Notes: a model not told the origin generated them from the letters alone. A stretch of DNA of 64,000 bases from Streptomyces cavernae (GCF_004023625.1 NZ_RPDJ01000005.1:124001-188000), one strand, 5' to 3'. Numbered from the stretch's first letter, positions 25,182 to 35,568 are shown. Program-made: numbers and translations.

Positions 25182-26207
25182 CTACAGGACGCACTCCGCC
25201 TCGGCGTACCGCTCCTGAGGGACCGTCTTCAGCGTCTCGACGGCCTCGGCGAGCGGCACCATGATGATCTCGGTGCCGCGCAGCGCGGTCATCCGGCCGA
25301 ACTCTCCCCGGTGCACGGCCTCCACGGCGTGCCAGCCGAAGCGGGTGGCGAGGACGCGGTCGTACGCGGTCGGGGTGCCGCCGCGCTGGACGTGCCCGAG
25401 GATCACCGGACGGGCCTCCTTGCCGAGCCTGGCCTCCAGTTCCAGCGACAGCTGCCGCGCGATGCCCGCGAACCGCTCGTGGCCGTAGACGTCCTTGCCG
25501 CCCTCGTCGAACTGCATGGTGCCCGGGCGGGGCTTGGCGCCCTCGGCGGCGACCACGATCGCGAACCGCTTGCCCGCGGAGAAGCGTTGGCCGACCCGAG
25601 CGGCCAACTCCTCGATGTCGAAGGGGCGTTCCGGCACCACGATGGCGTGCGCGCCCGCCGCCATGCCGGAGTGCAGGGCGATCCAGCCGGTGTGCCGGCC
25701 CATGACCTCCACGATCAGCACGCGCTGGTGGGACTCGGCGGTGGTCTTCAGCCGGTCCAGCGCCTCGGTCGCCACGCCCACGGCGGTGTCGAAACCGAAG
25801 GTGACGTCCGTTACGGCGATGTCGTTGTCGATCGTCTTCGGCACGCCGACGATCGGCAGGCCATTGTCCGACAGCAGCCGCGCCGCCTTGAGCGTGCCCT
25901 CACCGCCGATCGGGATGATCGCGTCGAGACCGAGTTCCGCGACGTGGCCCCTGGCCCGCGCCACACCGTCCCGAAGGTGCTCGGGCCGGACCCGGGAGGA
26001 GCCGAGGATCGTGCCGCCGCGAGCCAGGATGCCGCTCACCGCGTCGAGGTCGAGCTTGAGGTAGTCGCACTCCAGGAGGCCCTTCCAGCCGTCTCGGAAG
26101 CCGATGACCTCGTCGCCGTGGTCGACGACGGCGCGGTGCACGACGGACCGGATGACGGCGTTCAGCCCTGGACAGTCGCCGCCGGAGGTGAGGACACCAA
26201 TGCGCAT
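25182..26207 (-). CDS. pfkA: 6-phosphofructokinase
   Basis: A 341-residue phosphofructokinase. SGGDCPGLN is at residues 8-16, GGEGT at 101-105 and PKTIDND at 123-129, and MGRHTGWIAL follows. Gly104 is the residue of ATP-dependent enzymes, whereas Lys124 is seen in the pyrophosphate and actinobacterial branch; this combination is that of the Streptomyces ATP-dependent PFK as I recall. It phosphorylates fructose-6-phosphate in glycolysis. ATG at 26207 gives MRIGVLTSGGD; the open frame upstream to 26444 is GC-driven. Confidence 0.95.
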   Translation of the reverse strand: MRIGVLTSGGDCPGLNAVIRSVVHRAVVDHGDEVIGFRDGWKGLLECDYLKLDLDAVSGILARGGTILGSSRVRPEHLRDGVARARGHVAELGLDAIIPIGGEGTLKAARLLSDNGLPIVGVPKTIDNDIAVTDVTFGFDTAVGVATEALDRLKTTAESHQRVLIVEVMGRHTGWIALHSGMAAGAHAIVVPERPFDIEELAARVGQRFSAGKRFAIVVAAEGAKPRPGTMQFDEGGKDVYGHERFAGIARQLSLELEARLGKEARPVILGHVQRGGTPTAYDRVLATRFGWHAVEAVHRGEFGRMTALRGTEIIMVPLAEAVETLKTVPQERYAEAECVL

Positions 26208-26365
26208 AGCCCGAGATACCTTCGCAGTGTGGGCCGGGGACCGGACCGCGTTGTCCGGCGGGATCGCCGACACACTACCGGCGGCGGGGGCCGGGGCCGA
26301 CCCGCGTCCGCCTGCTGGACGCGAGCGTTCACCGGCCCTTCGGGCGGGCTTCACATTCGTGCCGC

Positions 26366-26495
26366 GCGGCGCCCGCGAGGACCCCTTACGCGTGCTCACG
26401 CGCTGCCCGCGAGGATCGCTGGCGCGGGCTACTGTGCTGCCCACGAGAACCTCTTGCGCGGGCTGCCGCGCGGGGCGCCCGCGAGGAACCCGCTA
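26366..26495. repeat. Degenerate tandem repeat reaching into the gatD stop codon
   Basis: Four imperfect units of about 35-40 bp carry GCCCGCGAGGA or GCCCACGAGAA, then C/G-rich filler ending CGCGGGCT. The last unit contains the gatD stop codon at 26493. The region 26208-26365 shows no gene. Confidence 0.6.
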
Positions 26496-27221
26496 CGCGG
26501 GCTGCTGCGCCGCCGAGATCCGCTCGTTGCGCAGGGCCTCGTACCAGCGGTCGTCGATGGGCGGCAGCGCGTTGACGTCGAGGGCCAGCTTCAGCAGCAG
26601 GTCCGCGATCTGCGGGTTGCGGGCGAGTACGGGACCGTGCATGTAGGTGCCGAAGACCGTGTCGTTGTACGCGCCCTCCGTGCCGTCGCCGGTTCCGTTG
26701 CCCTTGCCCAGACGGACCTGGGCGAACGGGCGGGCGGTCGGGCCGAGGTGGGTGATGCCCTGGTGGTTCTCGAAGCCGGTCAACTGGGGCAGTCCAAGGC
26801 GCGCGTCGATGTCCGCGAGGACGTCACCGACACAGCGCTCGCCCTCGCCGCGCGTCGTCGTCACGTCCAGCAGACCGAGACCGGGCTCGCGCTGGCCGAG
26901 GTCGTTGATGAACTCGTGACCGAGGATCTGGTAGCCGGCGCACACCGAGAACACGATGGCGCCGTTCTGCACCGCCTGGTACAGGTGCCCGTCGCGGCGC
27001 AGCCGCTCGGCGGCGAGCCGCTGCGGCCGGTCCTCGCCGCCGCCGATGAGGTAGATGTCACCGGAGGTGGGGATGGGCTGGTCGCTGCGCACGTCGAGGC
27101 GCGCCACGTCGAGACCGCGCTGCCGGGCCCGGCGCTCCACGACGAGGGCGTTGCCCTGGTCGCCGTAGGTGCTCAGCAGATCCGGGTAGATCCACACGAG
27201 ACGCAGGCTGTTGTCGGCCAT
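26493..27221 (-). CDS. gatD: Lipid II isoglutaminyl synthase, glutaminase subunit
   Basis: A 242-residue class I (CobQ-like) glutamine amidotransferase. The nucleophile Cys is in SVCAGYQILG and the His in TYMHGPVL. With MurT it amidates the alpha-carboxyl of D-glutamate in lipid II to D-isoglutamine, supplying ammonia from glutamine. ATG at 27221 has GAAGGA eight bases upstream; the TTG at 27227 is too close to that site. It follows murT by 69 bp. Confidence 0.93.
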   Translation of the reverse strand: MADNSLRLVWIYPDLLSTYGDQGNALVVERRARQRGLDVARLDVRSDQPIPTSGDIYLIGGGEDRPQRLAAERLRRDGHLYQAVQNGAIVFSVCAGYQILGHEFINDLGQREPGLGLLDVTTTRGEGERCVGDVLADIDARLGLPQLTGFENHQGITHLGPTARPFAQVRLGKGNGTGDGTEGAYNDTVFGTYMHGPVLARNPQIADLLLKLALDVNALPPIDDRWYEALRNERISAAQQPA

Positions 27222-27290
27222 GCTCAATGTCCTTCGTCCTTGGTCAACCGCCCGCCGTGGCGGACTGGGGTCGGGGACCCGGGTTACAGG

Positions 27291-28529
27291 TCAGTTGCCG
27301 ACGCGGCGGCGCAGGTCCTGGAACGCGGTGTAGTTCGCGATGACCTCGATCCGGCCGGGCGGCGCCATCTGCACCGCCTGGTCGAGGTTCTCGCAGACCT
27401 GGAAGCTCTGGCCCGCGACCTCCAGGCGCACCGCGAGGTCCAGTTTGCGGTCGCCGAGCACGAAGATCGGGTGGCCGCCCAGCCGGGTGTAGTCGACGTC
27501 CCACAGCCAGGAGGTGTCGGTGCCGTCGGCGCCGCGCGCGTTCACGGACAGGATCACCGGGGTCGGCGGCGGGTCGATCAGCGAGAACGTCTCCAGCCAG
27601 CCGGCGGGGTTCTTGGCGAGCAGCAGCCGCAGATCGCGGTTCATGAACTGCACCACGTCGTAGCGGCCTGCCACCGCCTGCACCTGGTACATCCGTTCCA
27701 GGGCGACCTGCGGTGGCACACCGAAGACGGCGGCGACGGCGGCCGAGGACGCGGCGTTGGCCTTGTTGGCGCGTCCCGGCAGCTGGAGGTGGATCGGCCA
27801 GGCCGAGCCGTGCGGGTCCAGCACGTGGTCACCGGAGAGGGCCCAGCTGGGGGTCGGGCGGCGGAAGCCGCACTCGCCGCAGTACCAGTCGTCGCCGGGC
27901 CGCTGCATCACACCGCCGCAGGACGGGCAGGACCAGGCGTCGTCCTTCCACATCTGACCGGCTGCGACCCAGATCACATTGGGGGAGGACGACGCGGCCC
28001 ACACCACCAGCGGGTCGTCCGCGTTGGCGACCACGACCGCCTTGGAACCCGCCAGCCCCTCGCGCCAGTGCTCGGCCATCATCCGGGTCTCGGCGGCACG
28101 GTCGAGCTGGTCGCGGGAGAGGTTGAGCAGGGCGATGCACTTGGGGTCGGTGTCGCGGGCGACACCGGCGAGGTACTTCTCGTCGACCTCGATGACCCCG
28201 AACTTGGCGTCCGAGCCGCCGGCCAGCGCGGAGGTGATGCCGGCCGGCATGTTGGCGCCGAGCGCGTTGGAGACCACCGGGCCCGCGGCCCGCAGCGCCT
28301 CCGCGATCAGCCGGGTGGTGGTGGTCTTGCCGTTGGTGGCCGAGACCAGGACCACGTCCAGATGCTGGGCGAGCGCCGCCAGCAGGTCGGGGTCGAGTTT
28401 GAGCGCCACCCGGCCACCGATCACCGATCCGCTGCCACGGCCCGCGGCGCGCGAGACCGCCGCGGCCGCCTTGCCCGCCGTCACGGCCAGCTTGGCCCGC
28501 GGAGACAGCGGCTCCGAGTTGCCTGCCAT
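27291..28529 (-). CDS. murT: Lipid II isoglutaminyl synthase, MurT subunit
   Basis: A 412-residue Mur-ligase-like ATPase. The P-loop is SATNGKTTTTRL, the central Mur motif includes IEVDEKYL and LLNLSRDQLDR, and a four-Cys zinc ribbon (CPSCGG ... CGECG) interrupts the middle domain, a MurT hallmark. The C-terminal DUF1727 part (from about 310) binds GatD. It activates the D-Glu carboxyl of lipid II for amidation. ATG at 28529 has AGGAGG upstream. Confidence 0.95.
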   Translation of the reverse strand: MAGNSEPLSPRAKLAVTAGKAAAAVSRAAGRGSGSVIGGRVALKLDPDLLAALAQHLDVVLVSATNGKTTTTRLIAEALRAAGPVVSNALGANMPAGITSALAGGSDAKFGVIEVDEKYLAGVARDTDPKCIALLNLSRDQLDRAAETRMMAEHWREGLAGSKAVVVANADDPLVVWAASSSPNVIWVAAGQMWKDDAWSCPSCGGVMQRPGDDWYCGECGFRRPTPSWALSGDHVLDPHGSAWPIHLQLPGRANKANAASSAAVAAVFGVPPQVALERMYQVQAVAGRYDVVQFMNRDLRLLLAKNPAGWLETFSLIDPPPTPVILSVNARGADGTDTSWLWDVDYTRLGGHPIFVLGDRKLDLAVRLEVAGQSFQVCENLDQAVQMAPPGRIEVIANYTAFQDLRRRVGN

Positions 28530-28695
28530 CAGTTCTCGATCCTCCTTGCGTACGGTGCCTCGCCCTGCTTCCGGCAACGTGTGGGCCTCAGCCTATCGAG
28601 ATCCATTAACGCACCGAACCGCGGCACCACCACGGGCGCTGCTGACGAGAGGGGGCCGGGCCCCTCTCGACTGGGAGGACCGTACCCTTGCCGCC

Positions 28696-29259
28696 ATGCG
28701 AAACCGCTCGATTCCGGGCGCCATGGGGCGCGTTCGGCCGCTGAAGCTGTTCGGGGACCCCGTTTTGCACACATCGTGTGAAGACGTCAAGGAGTTCGGG
28801 CCCGCACTCGCCGGGCTGGTCGAGGACCTGTTCGCGACGATGTACGCGGCGCGGGGAGTGGGCCTGGCGGCCAACCAGATCGGCGAACCGCTGCGGGTGT
28901 TCGTGTACGACTGCCCGGACGACGAGGACGTCCGTCATCTCGGGCACGTGGTCAATCCGCGCCTCGTGGAGGCGGACGGCATCTCGCTGCGCGGGCCTGA
29001 GGGGTGTCTTTCCCTGCCGGGGCTGGAGGCGGGGACGGAGCGGTTCGACCGGGCCGTGGTCGAGGGGTTTTCTTCCGACGGCTCACCGGTGCGGGTGGAA
29101 GGCACCGGGTTCTTCGCGCGGTGCCTTCAGCACGAGTGTGATCACCTCGACGGTGGGGTGTACGCGGACCGGGTGAAGGGGTGGCGCAGGCGGCGTCTGC
29201 TCAGGGCTGCGGCGAAGGCTTCCTGGGCCGCTGAGAGCACGGCTCGCCGGGGTCGTTGA
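28696..29259 (+). CDS. def: Peptide deformylase
   Basis: A 187-residue deformylase. All three motifs are present: GVGLAANQIG, EGCLSLPG (metal Cys) and QHECDHLDG (metal His pair and Glu). It removes the formyl group from nascent proteins. The ATG at 28696 has no good ribosome site; TACCCT at 28683-28688, seven bases before the ATG, could be a -10 for a leaderless mRNA. The basic C-terminal extension of about 25 residues is longer than in minimal enzymes. Confidence 0.94.
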   Translation: MRNRSIPGAMGRVRPLKLFGDPVLHTSCEDVKEFGPALAGLVEDLFATMYAARGVGLAANQIGEPLRVFVYDCPDDEDVRHLGHVVNPRLVEADGISLRGPEGCLSLPGLEAGTERFDRAVVEGFSSDGSPVRVEGTGFFARCLQHECDHLDGGVYADRVKGWRRRRLLRAAAKASWAAESTARRGR

Positions 29260-29298
29260 GAGTTCGGTGGTGCTGCGGTTCCTCGGCTGCGCCGTCCG

Positions 29299-29317
29299 CA
29301 CGCGGCTCCGCCGCGTG
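29299..29317. terminator. Nested hairpin between convergent def and TetR genes
   Basis: CACGCGG and CCGCGTG pair around a 5-base loop, and outer arms (29291-29298 GCCGTCCG with CGGACGGTC from 29332) extend the structure. It lies between the stops of two convergent genes. Confidence 0.5.
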
Positions 29318-29381
29318 GCCGCGCACGGCCCCGGACGGTCCGAAGTCGCCCGACTGCCGTACGGGGAGGGGGCCGGGACCG

Positions 29382-30023
29382 TCAAAAGCCGGGCCCGCCC
29401 AGCTTGTCCGCCACGGCGGCGAGCCGGCCCCACAGGAGATCCGCCAGGATGCGGACCAACTCCGCTCGGGAGCAGGGGCGTTCGCCGAGCCACCAGTCGC
29501 CGGCCGCGTGCATCATGCCGACGATCCCGTGGCCCCACACGCGCGCCACGCGCTCGCTGTCCGGGCCGAGGTCGACGCGCTCCTCGATGACCTGGGCCAA
29601 CTCCTCGCCGAGCCGGCGCAGCAGGGGAGCGGAGTGGACGCCGACGTCGAAACCCTGGTCGTTCTGGCCGCCCTCCGCCGGATGCATCAGGAAGCGGTAC
29701 ACCTGGGGACGAGCCTCGATAGCCGCGAGATAGGTGTCGAGAGTGGCCTCCACGCGCTCCCTGCGGTCCGCCGGGGCGTCCAGGGCCGCGCGCAGCGAGG
29801 CGAGCAGGGCGTCGGTGTGGCGCTTGGCGAGGGCCGCGTAGAGTCCGCCCTTGTCGCCGAAGTGCCGGTAGAGGATCGGCTTGGTGATGCCCGCCTCGGC
29901 CGCGATGGCGTTCATGGAGGCGCCGGGGCCGTCCCGGAGCACCACCCGGTCGGCGGCCTCCAGCAGCTCGCGCCGGCGGCGGTCGGCGGACCGCTGTTGC
30001 TCGGTCCGCTGCGTGGTGTCCAT
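29382..30023 (-). CDS. TetR-family regulator of the divergent acyl-CoA dehydrogenase
   Basis: A 213-residue TetR regulator. The HTH is at about residues 15-62 (AADRVVLRDGPGASMNAIAAEAGITKPILYRHF in part). The remaining helical domain binds an inducer, likely an acyl-CoA given the neighbour. ATG at 30023 has GGGGAG five bases upstream. Divergent from the acyl-CoA dehydrogenase at 30195 with two palindromes in between. Confidence 0.93.
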   Translation of the reverse strand: MDTTQRTEQQRSADRRRRELLEAADRVVLRDGPGASMNAIAAEAGITKPILYRHFGDKGGLYAALAKRHTDALLASLRAALDAPADRRERVEATLDTYLAAIEARPQVYRFLMHPAEGGQNDQGFDVGVHSAPLLRRLGEELAQVIEERVDLGPDSERVARVWGHGIVGMMHAAGDWWLGERPCSRAELVRILADLLWGRLAAVADKLGGPGF

Positions 30024-30128
30024 GAGTTCTCCCCACCCGTGCTGATTTGTGACGCCTGCGCAACGTAACACCCACTGTCCGAGGAGTATCGAACGGCCTG
30101 GGGGTGCGGGTCGGGAGTTGACATTTAC

Positions 30129-30167
30129 TACCGGCCGGTAACACACTCCATGTTACCGCTAGTAACA
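30129..30167. promoter_or_regulatory. Paired TetR operators
   Basis: TACCGGCCGGTA (30129-30140) is a perfect 12-bp palindrome and TGTTAC-CGCTA-GTAACA (30151-30167) is a second, 17-bp one. They lie between the TetR gene and the acyl-CoA dehydrogenase and share a TTAC/GTAA half-site theme. Binding by the adjacent TetR is inferred. Confidence 0.7.
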
Positions 30168-30194
30168 TATGCTGGGCGTGACGCTGGAGGGAAT

Positions 30195-31421
<1,227 letters not shown>

Positions 31422-31515
31422 CGCTACCGGCAGGGCCGTGCGCAGGCCCGCTCGCCGGGTGGTTCCCCCATGACACCCGGCGACACGCCCCGCACCCCTG
31501 CTCGGACCCGGCCCC

Positions 31516-31752
31516 CTACGTGGCGCCCCCGCTGCTGTGGGCGATGCACGCCACGTCGATACGGTCGGCCAGCTTCGCCAGTTCGATGGTCAGGGCGGCC
31601 ACCGTGTCCTCGTCGAGGCCGTCCTCGCCGGCCTCGACCAGCCGCACCCACCGGGTGCCGACCGTACGCAGCAGCTTGCTCACGTCGGCGGCGGCCACCT
31701 GCAACGTGCCGCGGTCGTCGACGATCAGAGGGAGTGTCACTTCGCGGTTCAC
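31516..31752 (-). CDS. DUF6213 family protein
   Basis: A 78-residue acidic soluble protein (VNREVTLPLIVDDRG..., LRTVGTRWVRLVEAG..., ending CIAHSSGGAT) matching DUF6213 as I remember it from Streptomyces. Function unknown. GTG start at 31752 without a clear ribosome site. Convergent with the dehydrogenase. Confidence 0.75.
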   Translation of the reverse strand: MNREVTLPLIVDDRGTLQVAAADVSKLLRTVGTRWVRLVEAGEDGLDEDTVAALTIELAKLADRIDVACIAHSSGGAT

Positions 31753-31810
31753 AGTCGGGATCGTAGCCCTCGCGGAGCGTCAGCGAGCGGACGTGGCGCT
31801 CGCGGGAGGG

Positions 31811-33205
31811 TCAGGCCCCGAGCCACACGGTCGTGATGTTGCAGAACTCCCTGATCCCGTGCCCCGCCAGCTCCCGCCCGTATCCCGACCGTTTCACGCC
31901 GCCGAACGGGAACGCCGGGTGGGAGGCGGTCATGCCGTTGACGCAGACGCAGCCGGCCTCCAGGTCCCCGGCGAAGCGGTCGATCTCCGCCTCGTCGCGG
32001 GTCCAGACATTGGAACTCAGCCCGAAGGGTGTGTCGTTGGCGAGCGCCACCGCCTCGTCGAGATCCGCCACCCGGTACAGCGTGGCCACCGGACCGAACG
32101 CCTCCTCGTGGTGGATCCGCATGTCGGGGGTGACGTCGGTGAGCACCGTGGGCGCGTAGTAGTAGCCGTGCTCCGGGCCGTCCGCCGGGCGCTCGCCGCC
32201 GCACAGCACGGTCGCGCCGTGCTCCACCGCGTCGTCGACCAGCGCCTCCAGGTCGTCGCGGCCCTGCTCGCTGGAGAGCGGTCCGACCTCGGTGTCCTCG
32301 TGCAGCGGATCACCCACCTTCAGTGCGCTCATCCCCTCCACGAACCGCCGGGTGAACTCGTCGTACACGTCCTCGTGCACGATGAACCGCTTGGCGGCGA
32401 TGCAGGACTGGCCGGTGTTCTGCGTCCGGGCGGTCACCGCGATCTTCGCGGCACGCTCGATGTCGGCCGACGGCATCACCACATAGGGGTCGCTGCCACC
32501 GAGCTCCAGCACGGTCTTCTTCACCTCGTCCCCGGCCGTCGAGGCGACCGCGCGCCCGGCCGGTTCACTGCCGGTGAGCGTCGCGGCCCTCACCCGGCCG
32601 TCCCGCAGGACCTTCTCCACGTCCCGCGAGCCGATGAGCAGCGTCTGGAAGCAGCCCTCGGGGAAACCGGCACGGTGGAAGAGGTCCTCCAGGTACAGGG
32701 CGGTCTGCGGCACGTTCGAGGCGTGCTTGAGCAGGCCGACGTTGCCCGCCATCAGCGCGGGCGCGGCGAACCGGACCACCTGCCAGAGCGGGAAGTTCCA
32801 CGGCATCACCGCGAGCACCGGGCCGAGCGGCCGGTAGCGGACCAGGACGCGGGACGCGCCGGAGTCCTTGACGTCGGTGTCGGCGGGCTGCTCGTCGGCG
32901 AGGAGTTCCTCGGCGTGGTCGGCGTACCAGCGCATCGCCTTCGCCGACTTCGCGGCCTCGGCACGGGCCTGCTTGACGGGTTTGCCCATCTCCGTGGTCA
33001 TGATCCGGGCGATGTCCTGCTGGTCCTCGTCCAGCAGCTCCGCGGCCCGGTGCAGCAGCCGGGCGCGCTCGCCGAACGTGGTCGTCCGGTACGTACGGAA
33101 GGTGGTCTCGGCGGTCGCGAGCCTGCGCTCGAGCTCCTCGGCGCCCATGGCGTCGTACGTCTTGAGCGTCTCGCCGTTCGCCGGATTGACGGTCGCGATG
33201 GGCAT
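31811..33205 (-). CDS. NAD(P)-dependent aldehyde (succinate-semialdehyde type) dehydrogenase
   Basis: A 464-residue aldehyde dehydrogenase. The catalytic Cys is in NTGQSCIAAKRF, the general-base Glu in VLELGGSDPYVV, and MPWNFPLWQ is the cofactor-binding turn. The short N-terminus (MPIATVNPANGE) is typical of the GabD1-like branch. Substrate is not fixed by sequence; succinate semialdehyde is the usual annotation. ATG at 33205 has AGGAGG six bases upstream. Confidence 0.92.
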   Translation of the reverse strand: MPIATVNPANGETLKTYDAMGAEELERRLATAETTFRTYRTTTFGERARLLHRAAELLDEDQQDIARIMTTEMGKPVKQARAEAAKSAKAMRWYADHAEELLADEQPADTDVKDSGASRVLVRYRPLGPVLAVMPWNFPLWQVVRFAAPALMAGNVGLLKHASNVPQTALYLEDLFHRAGFPEGCFQTLLIGSRDVEKVLRDGRVRAATLTGSEPAGRAVASTAGDEVKKTVLELGGSDPYVVMPSADIERAAKIAVTARTQNTGQSCIAAKRFIVHEDVYDEFTRRFVEGMSALKVGDPLHEDTEVGPLSSEQGRDDLEALVDDAVEHGATVLCGGERPADGPEHGYYYAPTVLTDVTPDMRIHHEEAFGPVATLYRVADLDEAVALANDTPFGLSSNVWTRDEAEIDRFAGDLEAGCVCVNGMTASHPAFPFGGVKRSGYGRELAGHGIREFCNITTVWLGA

Positions 33206-33272
33206 GGCTGGCCTCCTGAGGCAGGCTGTGTTCCGACCCTCCCGCGCCGCGGGGCACCCCGCAACGCGGTAC

Positions 33273-33758
33273 TCAGCCCGAGTGCTCCGCCAGCCGGTCA
33301 AGAAACGCGGACTGCGCCTTCACGATCACCGCCCGCGCCCGCTCCAGGTCCAGCCACGCCACCCGGTCCAGCTCCGGGAACTCCTGGAACCGACCCGACC
33401 TCGGCGGCCACTCCATCGTGAAGGTGCCGGGCACCATCGTCTCCGGGTCCAGGTCCGCCTCCACCGCCCAGGCCTTGACGATCTTCCCGCCGGTCTGCCG
33501 GACCTCCCCGAGGGCGACGGCCTCGCCGTCCGGCGGAGGCAGGCCCAGCTCCTCCTGGAACTCGCGGCGTGCGGCCTCCCAGGCCGGCTCGTCCGGCTGG
33601 TACTCGCCCTTCGGCACGGTCCAGGCACCGGCGTCGCGCCGCGCGAAGAACGGTCCGCCCATATGACCGAGGAGCACCGCCAGGCCGCCGTCGGCGTGGC
33701 GGAACAGCAGCAGACCCGCGCTGCGCCTCCCGGGGCGGGCCGGCCGGGCGCCCGTCAC
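33273..33758 (-). CDS. Nudix hydrolase coupled to DNA ligase
   Basis: A 161-residue Nudix protein. The Nudix box runs from GEYQPDE through REFQEELG. It resembles the MutT-like, NUDIX domain often placed next to ATP-dependent ligases in actinobacteria, including the LLLFRHADGGLAVLLGH start. GTG at 33758 overlaps the ligase stop (GTGA), so the two are translationally coupled. It may clean up damaged nucleotides or the adenylated intermediates of repair. Confidence 0.9.
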   Translation of the reverse strand: MTGARPARPGRRSAGLLLFRHADGGLAVLLGHMGGPFFARRDAGAWTVPKGEYQPDEPAWEAARREFQEELGLPPPDGEAVALGEVRQTGGKIVKAWAVEADLDPETMVPGTFTMEWPPRSGRFQEFPELDRVAWLDLERARAVIVKAQSAFLDRLAEHSG

Positions 33759-35293
33759 GGCCGCACCTCCGGGTGCGCGGCCAGCAGTGTCTCGACGGTG
33801 TCGGCCTCCTCCGGGCGTTTGTCCTCGCGGTAGCGCACCACCCGCGCGAAGCGCAGCGTGACCCCGGCGGGATAGCGCGTGGACCGCTGCAACCCGTCGT
33901 AGGCGATCTCCACGACGAGCTCCGGGCGTACGGTCACCACGTACCCCTTCTCCTCCACCGCCAGCTCCCGCAGCCGCTCGGTCTGCCAGGCGAGCATCGC
34001 GTCGGTCATGCCCTTGAACGTCTTGCCGAGCATGGCGAAGGAGCCGTCCGCGTTGCGGGCGCCGAGGTGCAGGTTGGAGAGCTTGCCGGTGCGCCTGCCG
34101 TGGCCCCACTCGGCGGCCAGGACCACCAGGTCGAGCGTGTGCACCGGTTTGACCTTGAGCCAGGAGGCGCCGCGACGGCCCGCGCTGTAGGGGGCGTCGA
34201 GAGCCTTGATCACCACGCCCTCGTGGCCGCGTCCGAGGGTCTTGGCGAGGAACTCCTCCGCCTCGGCCAGATCCTCGGGCCCTTCGGCCAGCGCGCGGCG
34301 CACCCGCATCGGCTCGGGCACCAGCCGCGCCAGCTCCGCGTGCCGCTCGGCGAACGGAAGGTCCAGCAGGTCCTGGCCGTCCACGGAGAGCGCGTCGAAG
34401 AACACGGGGGAGACTGGCACCGCCGCAGCGGCCGTCGCCACGTCCACCCGTGAGCCCACCCGGCCGGCGGTCTCCTGGAACGAGCGCGGCCTCCCCGCCT
34501 CGTCCAGCGCGATCACCTCCCCGTCCAGTACGAACCGCTCGCCCTTCAACTCCAGTGCGGCGGAGGTGATTTCGGGCAGCCGGTCGGTGATGTCGTCGAG
34601 GGTGCGGGTGTGGATCCGTACGGTACCGCCGTCGCGGTGGACCTGGACGCGGATGCCGTCCAGCTTCTCCTCCACCGCGCAGGCGCCGAGCTTCCCGAGC
34701 GCCTCGGCCACCGACGAGGCGCTCTGCGCGAGCATCGGCTGGACGGGGCGGCCCACGGTGAGCCGGAACCGCTCCAGCGCCCCGGGTCCCTCCGCCAGCA
34801 GCGCCTGCGCCACCGTCTGCAGCGAACCGGCGAGCATCACCGCCCGGCGCACATCCGCCGGGGGTGCCCCGGTCGCCTCCGCCAGTCCCTCGACGGCGAC
34901 GGCGTCCAGCGCCCCCTGGCGCACCTCGCCGGTGAGCAGCCCGAACAGGAAACGCTGTTCGTCCGCGGTGGCCGAGGCCAGCAACTCCCCGACCAGCCGC
35001 CTGCGTTCGGCCTGCGAGCCGGTACCGGTGACCGAGCCGATCGCGGTCAGCCGGGCGTCCACGTCCAGGACACTCAGGCCGGGGTCCGAGGCGGGCGGGA
35101 CGCCCTGGTCGAGCAGCTTCCACCCGATGCCCAGCCGGCCCTGCGGGAGTCTGCCCGCCAGATACGGGATCACGACGGGTACGTCCGCCGCGTCCGCGGC
35201 CCGGAACAGGTCGCCGAGCAGAGCGATCTTCCGGGACCGCGCCGACGTGGCGGCGACCTCCTGCGACACCTGTACGAGCCGGGAGAACAACAT
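33755..35293 (-). CDS. lig: ATP-dependent DNA ligase
   Basis: A 512-residue ATP-dependent ligase. An N-terminal DNA-binding domain (about 1-200) precedes the nucleotidyltransferase with the adenylated Lys in EEKLDGIRVQVH, DGEVIAL (motif III), EGVVIK (motif IV) and WLKVKP (motif V), then an OB domain. It seals nicks and probably acts in repair beside housekeeping LigA. ATG at 35293 gives MLFSRLV; no strong ribosome site is visible. Confidence 0.94.
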   Translation of the reverse strand: MLFSRLVQVSQEVAATSARSRKIALLGDLFRAADAADVPVVIPYLAGRLPQGRLGIGWKLLDQGVPPASDPGLSVLDVDARLTAIGSVTGTGSQAERRRLVGELLASATADEQRFLFGLLTGEVRQGALDAVAVEGLAEATGAPPADVRRAVMLAGSLQTVAQALLAEGPGALERFRLTVGRPVQPMLAQSASSVAEALGKLGACAVEEKLDGIRVQVHRDGGTVRIHTRTLDDITDRLPEITSAALELKGERFVLDGEVIALDEAGRPRSFQETAGRVGSRVDVATAAAAVPVSPVFFDALSVDGQDLLDLPFAERHAELARLVPEPMRVRRALAEGPEDLAEAEEFLAKTLGRGHEGVVIKALDAPYSAGRRGASWLKVKPVHTLDLVVLAAEWGHGRRTGKLSNLHLGARNADGSFAMLGKTFKGMTDAMLAWQTERLRELAVEEKGYVVTVRPELVVEIAYDGLQRSTRYPAGVTLRFARVVRYREDKRPEEADTVETLLAAHPEVRP

Positions 35294-35320
35294 GGGGCCA
35301 TGGTGCAACGGTGGCGCCGG

Positions 35321-35568
35321 TTCCGCCCCATGGCTGGTGTCGCCAGTGTTTGCGGCGCCCGTTGGCTGCTGTCGTCAGGGCTTGCGCCCCAGGGCTGCTG
35401 TTGTCACGGCTTGCGCCCGTTGGCTGCTGTCGTCACGGCCTGCGGCGCCCGCTGGCCGCTGTCGTCAGGGCTTGCAGCCCGCTGGCTGCCGTCGCACGGC
35501 TTGAGCCCGTTGGTCGCCGTCCTCGCGGTTTCCGCCCCGTGGCCGCCGTCGTCAGGGCTTCCGTGCCG
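35321..35568. repeat. About eight 29-30-bp degenerate tandem repeats spanning a stop codon
   Basis: Units follow the pattern (G/C)TTGGCTGCTGTCGTCAGGGC then TTGCGCCC with substitutions and small indels. The last unit contains the stop codon (35552-35554) of the leftward flavin reductase gene, so the array runs out of that gene's 3' end toward the ligase start. Confidence 0.75.

Noticed and set aside
25089..28781. 1230-codon forward open frame opposite pfkA, gatD and murT
   Set aside because: It is antisense to three well-supported genes, lacks any recognisable domain, and arises from the high third-position GC of the reverse-strand genes.
35321..35568. CRISPR array
   Set aside because: Units are contiguous and degenerate with no unique spacers, and no cas genes are present in the window.
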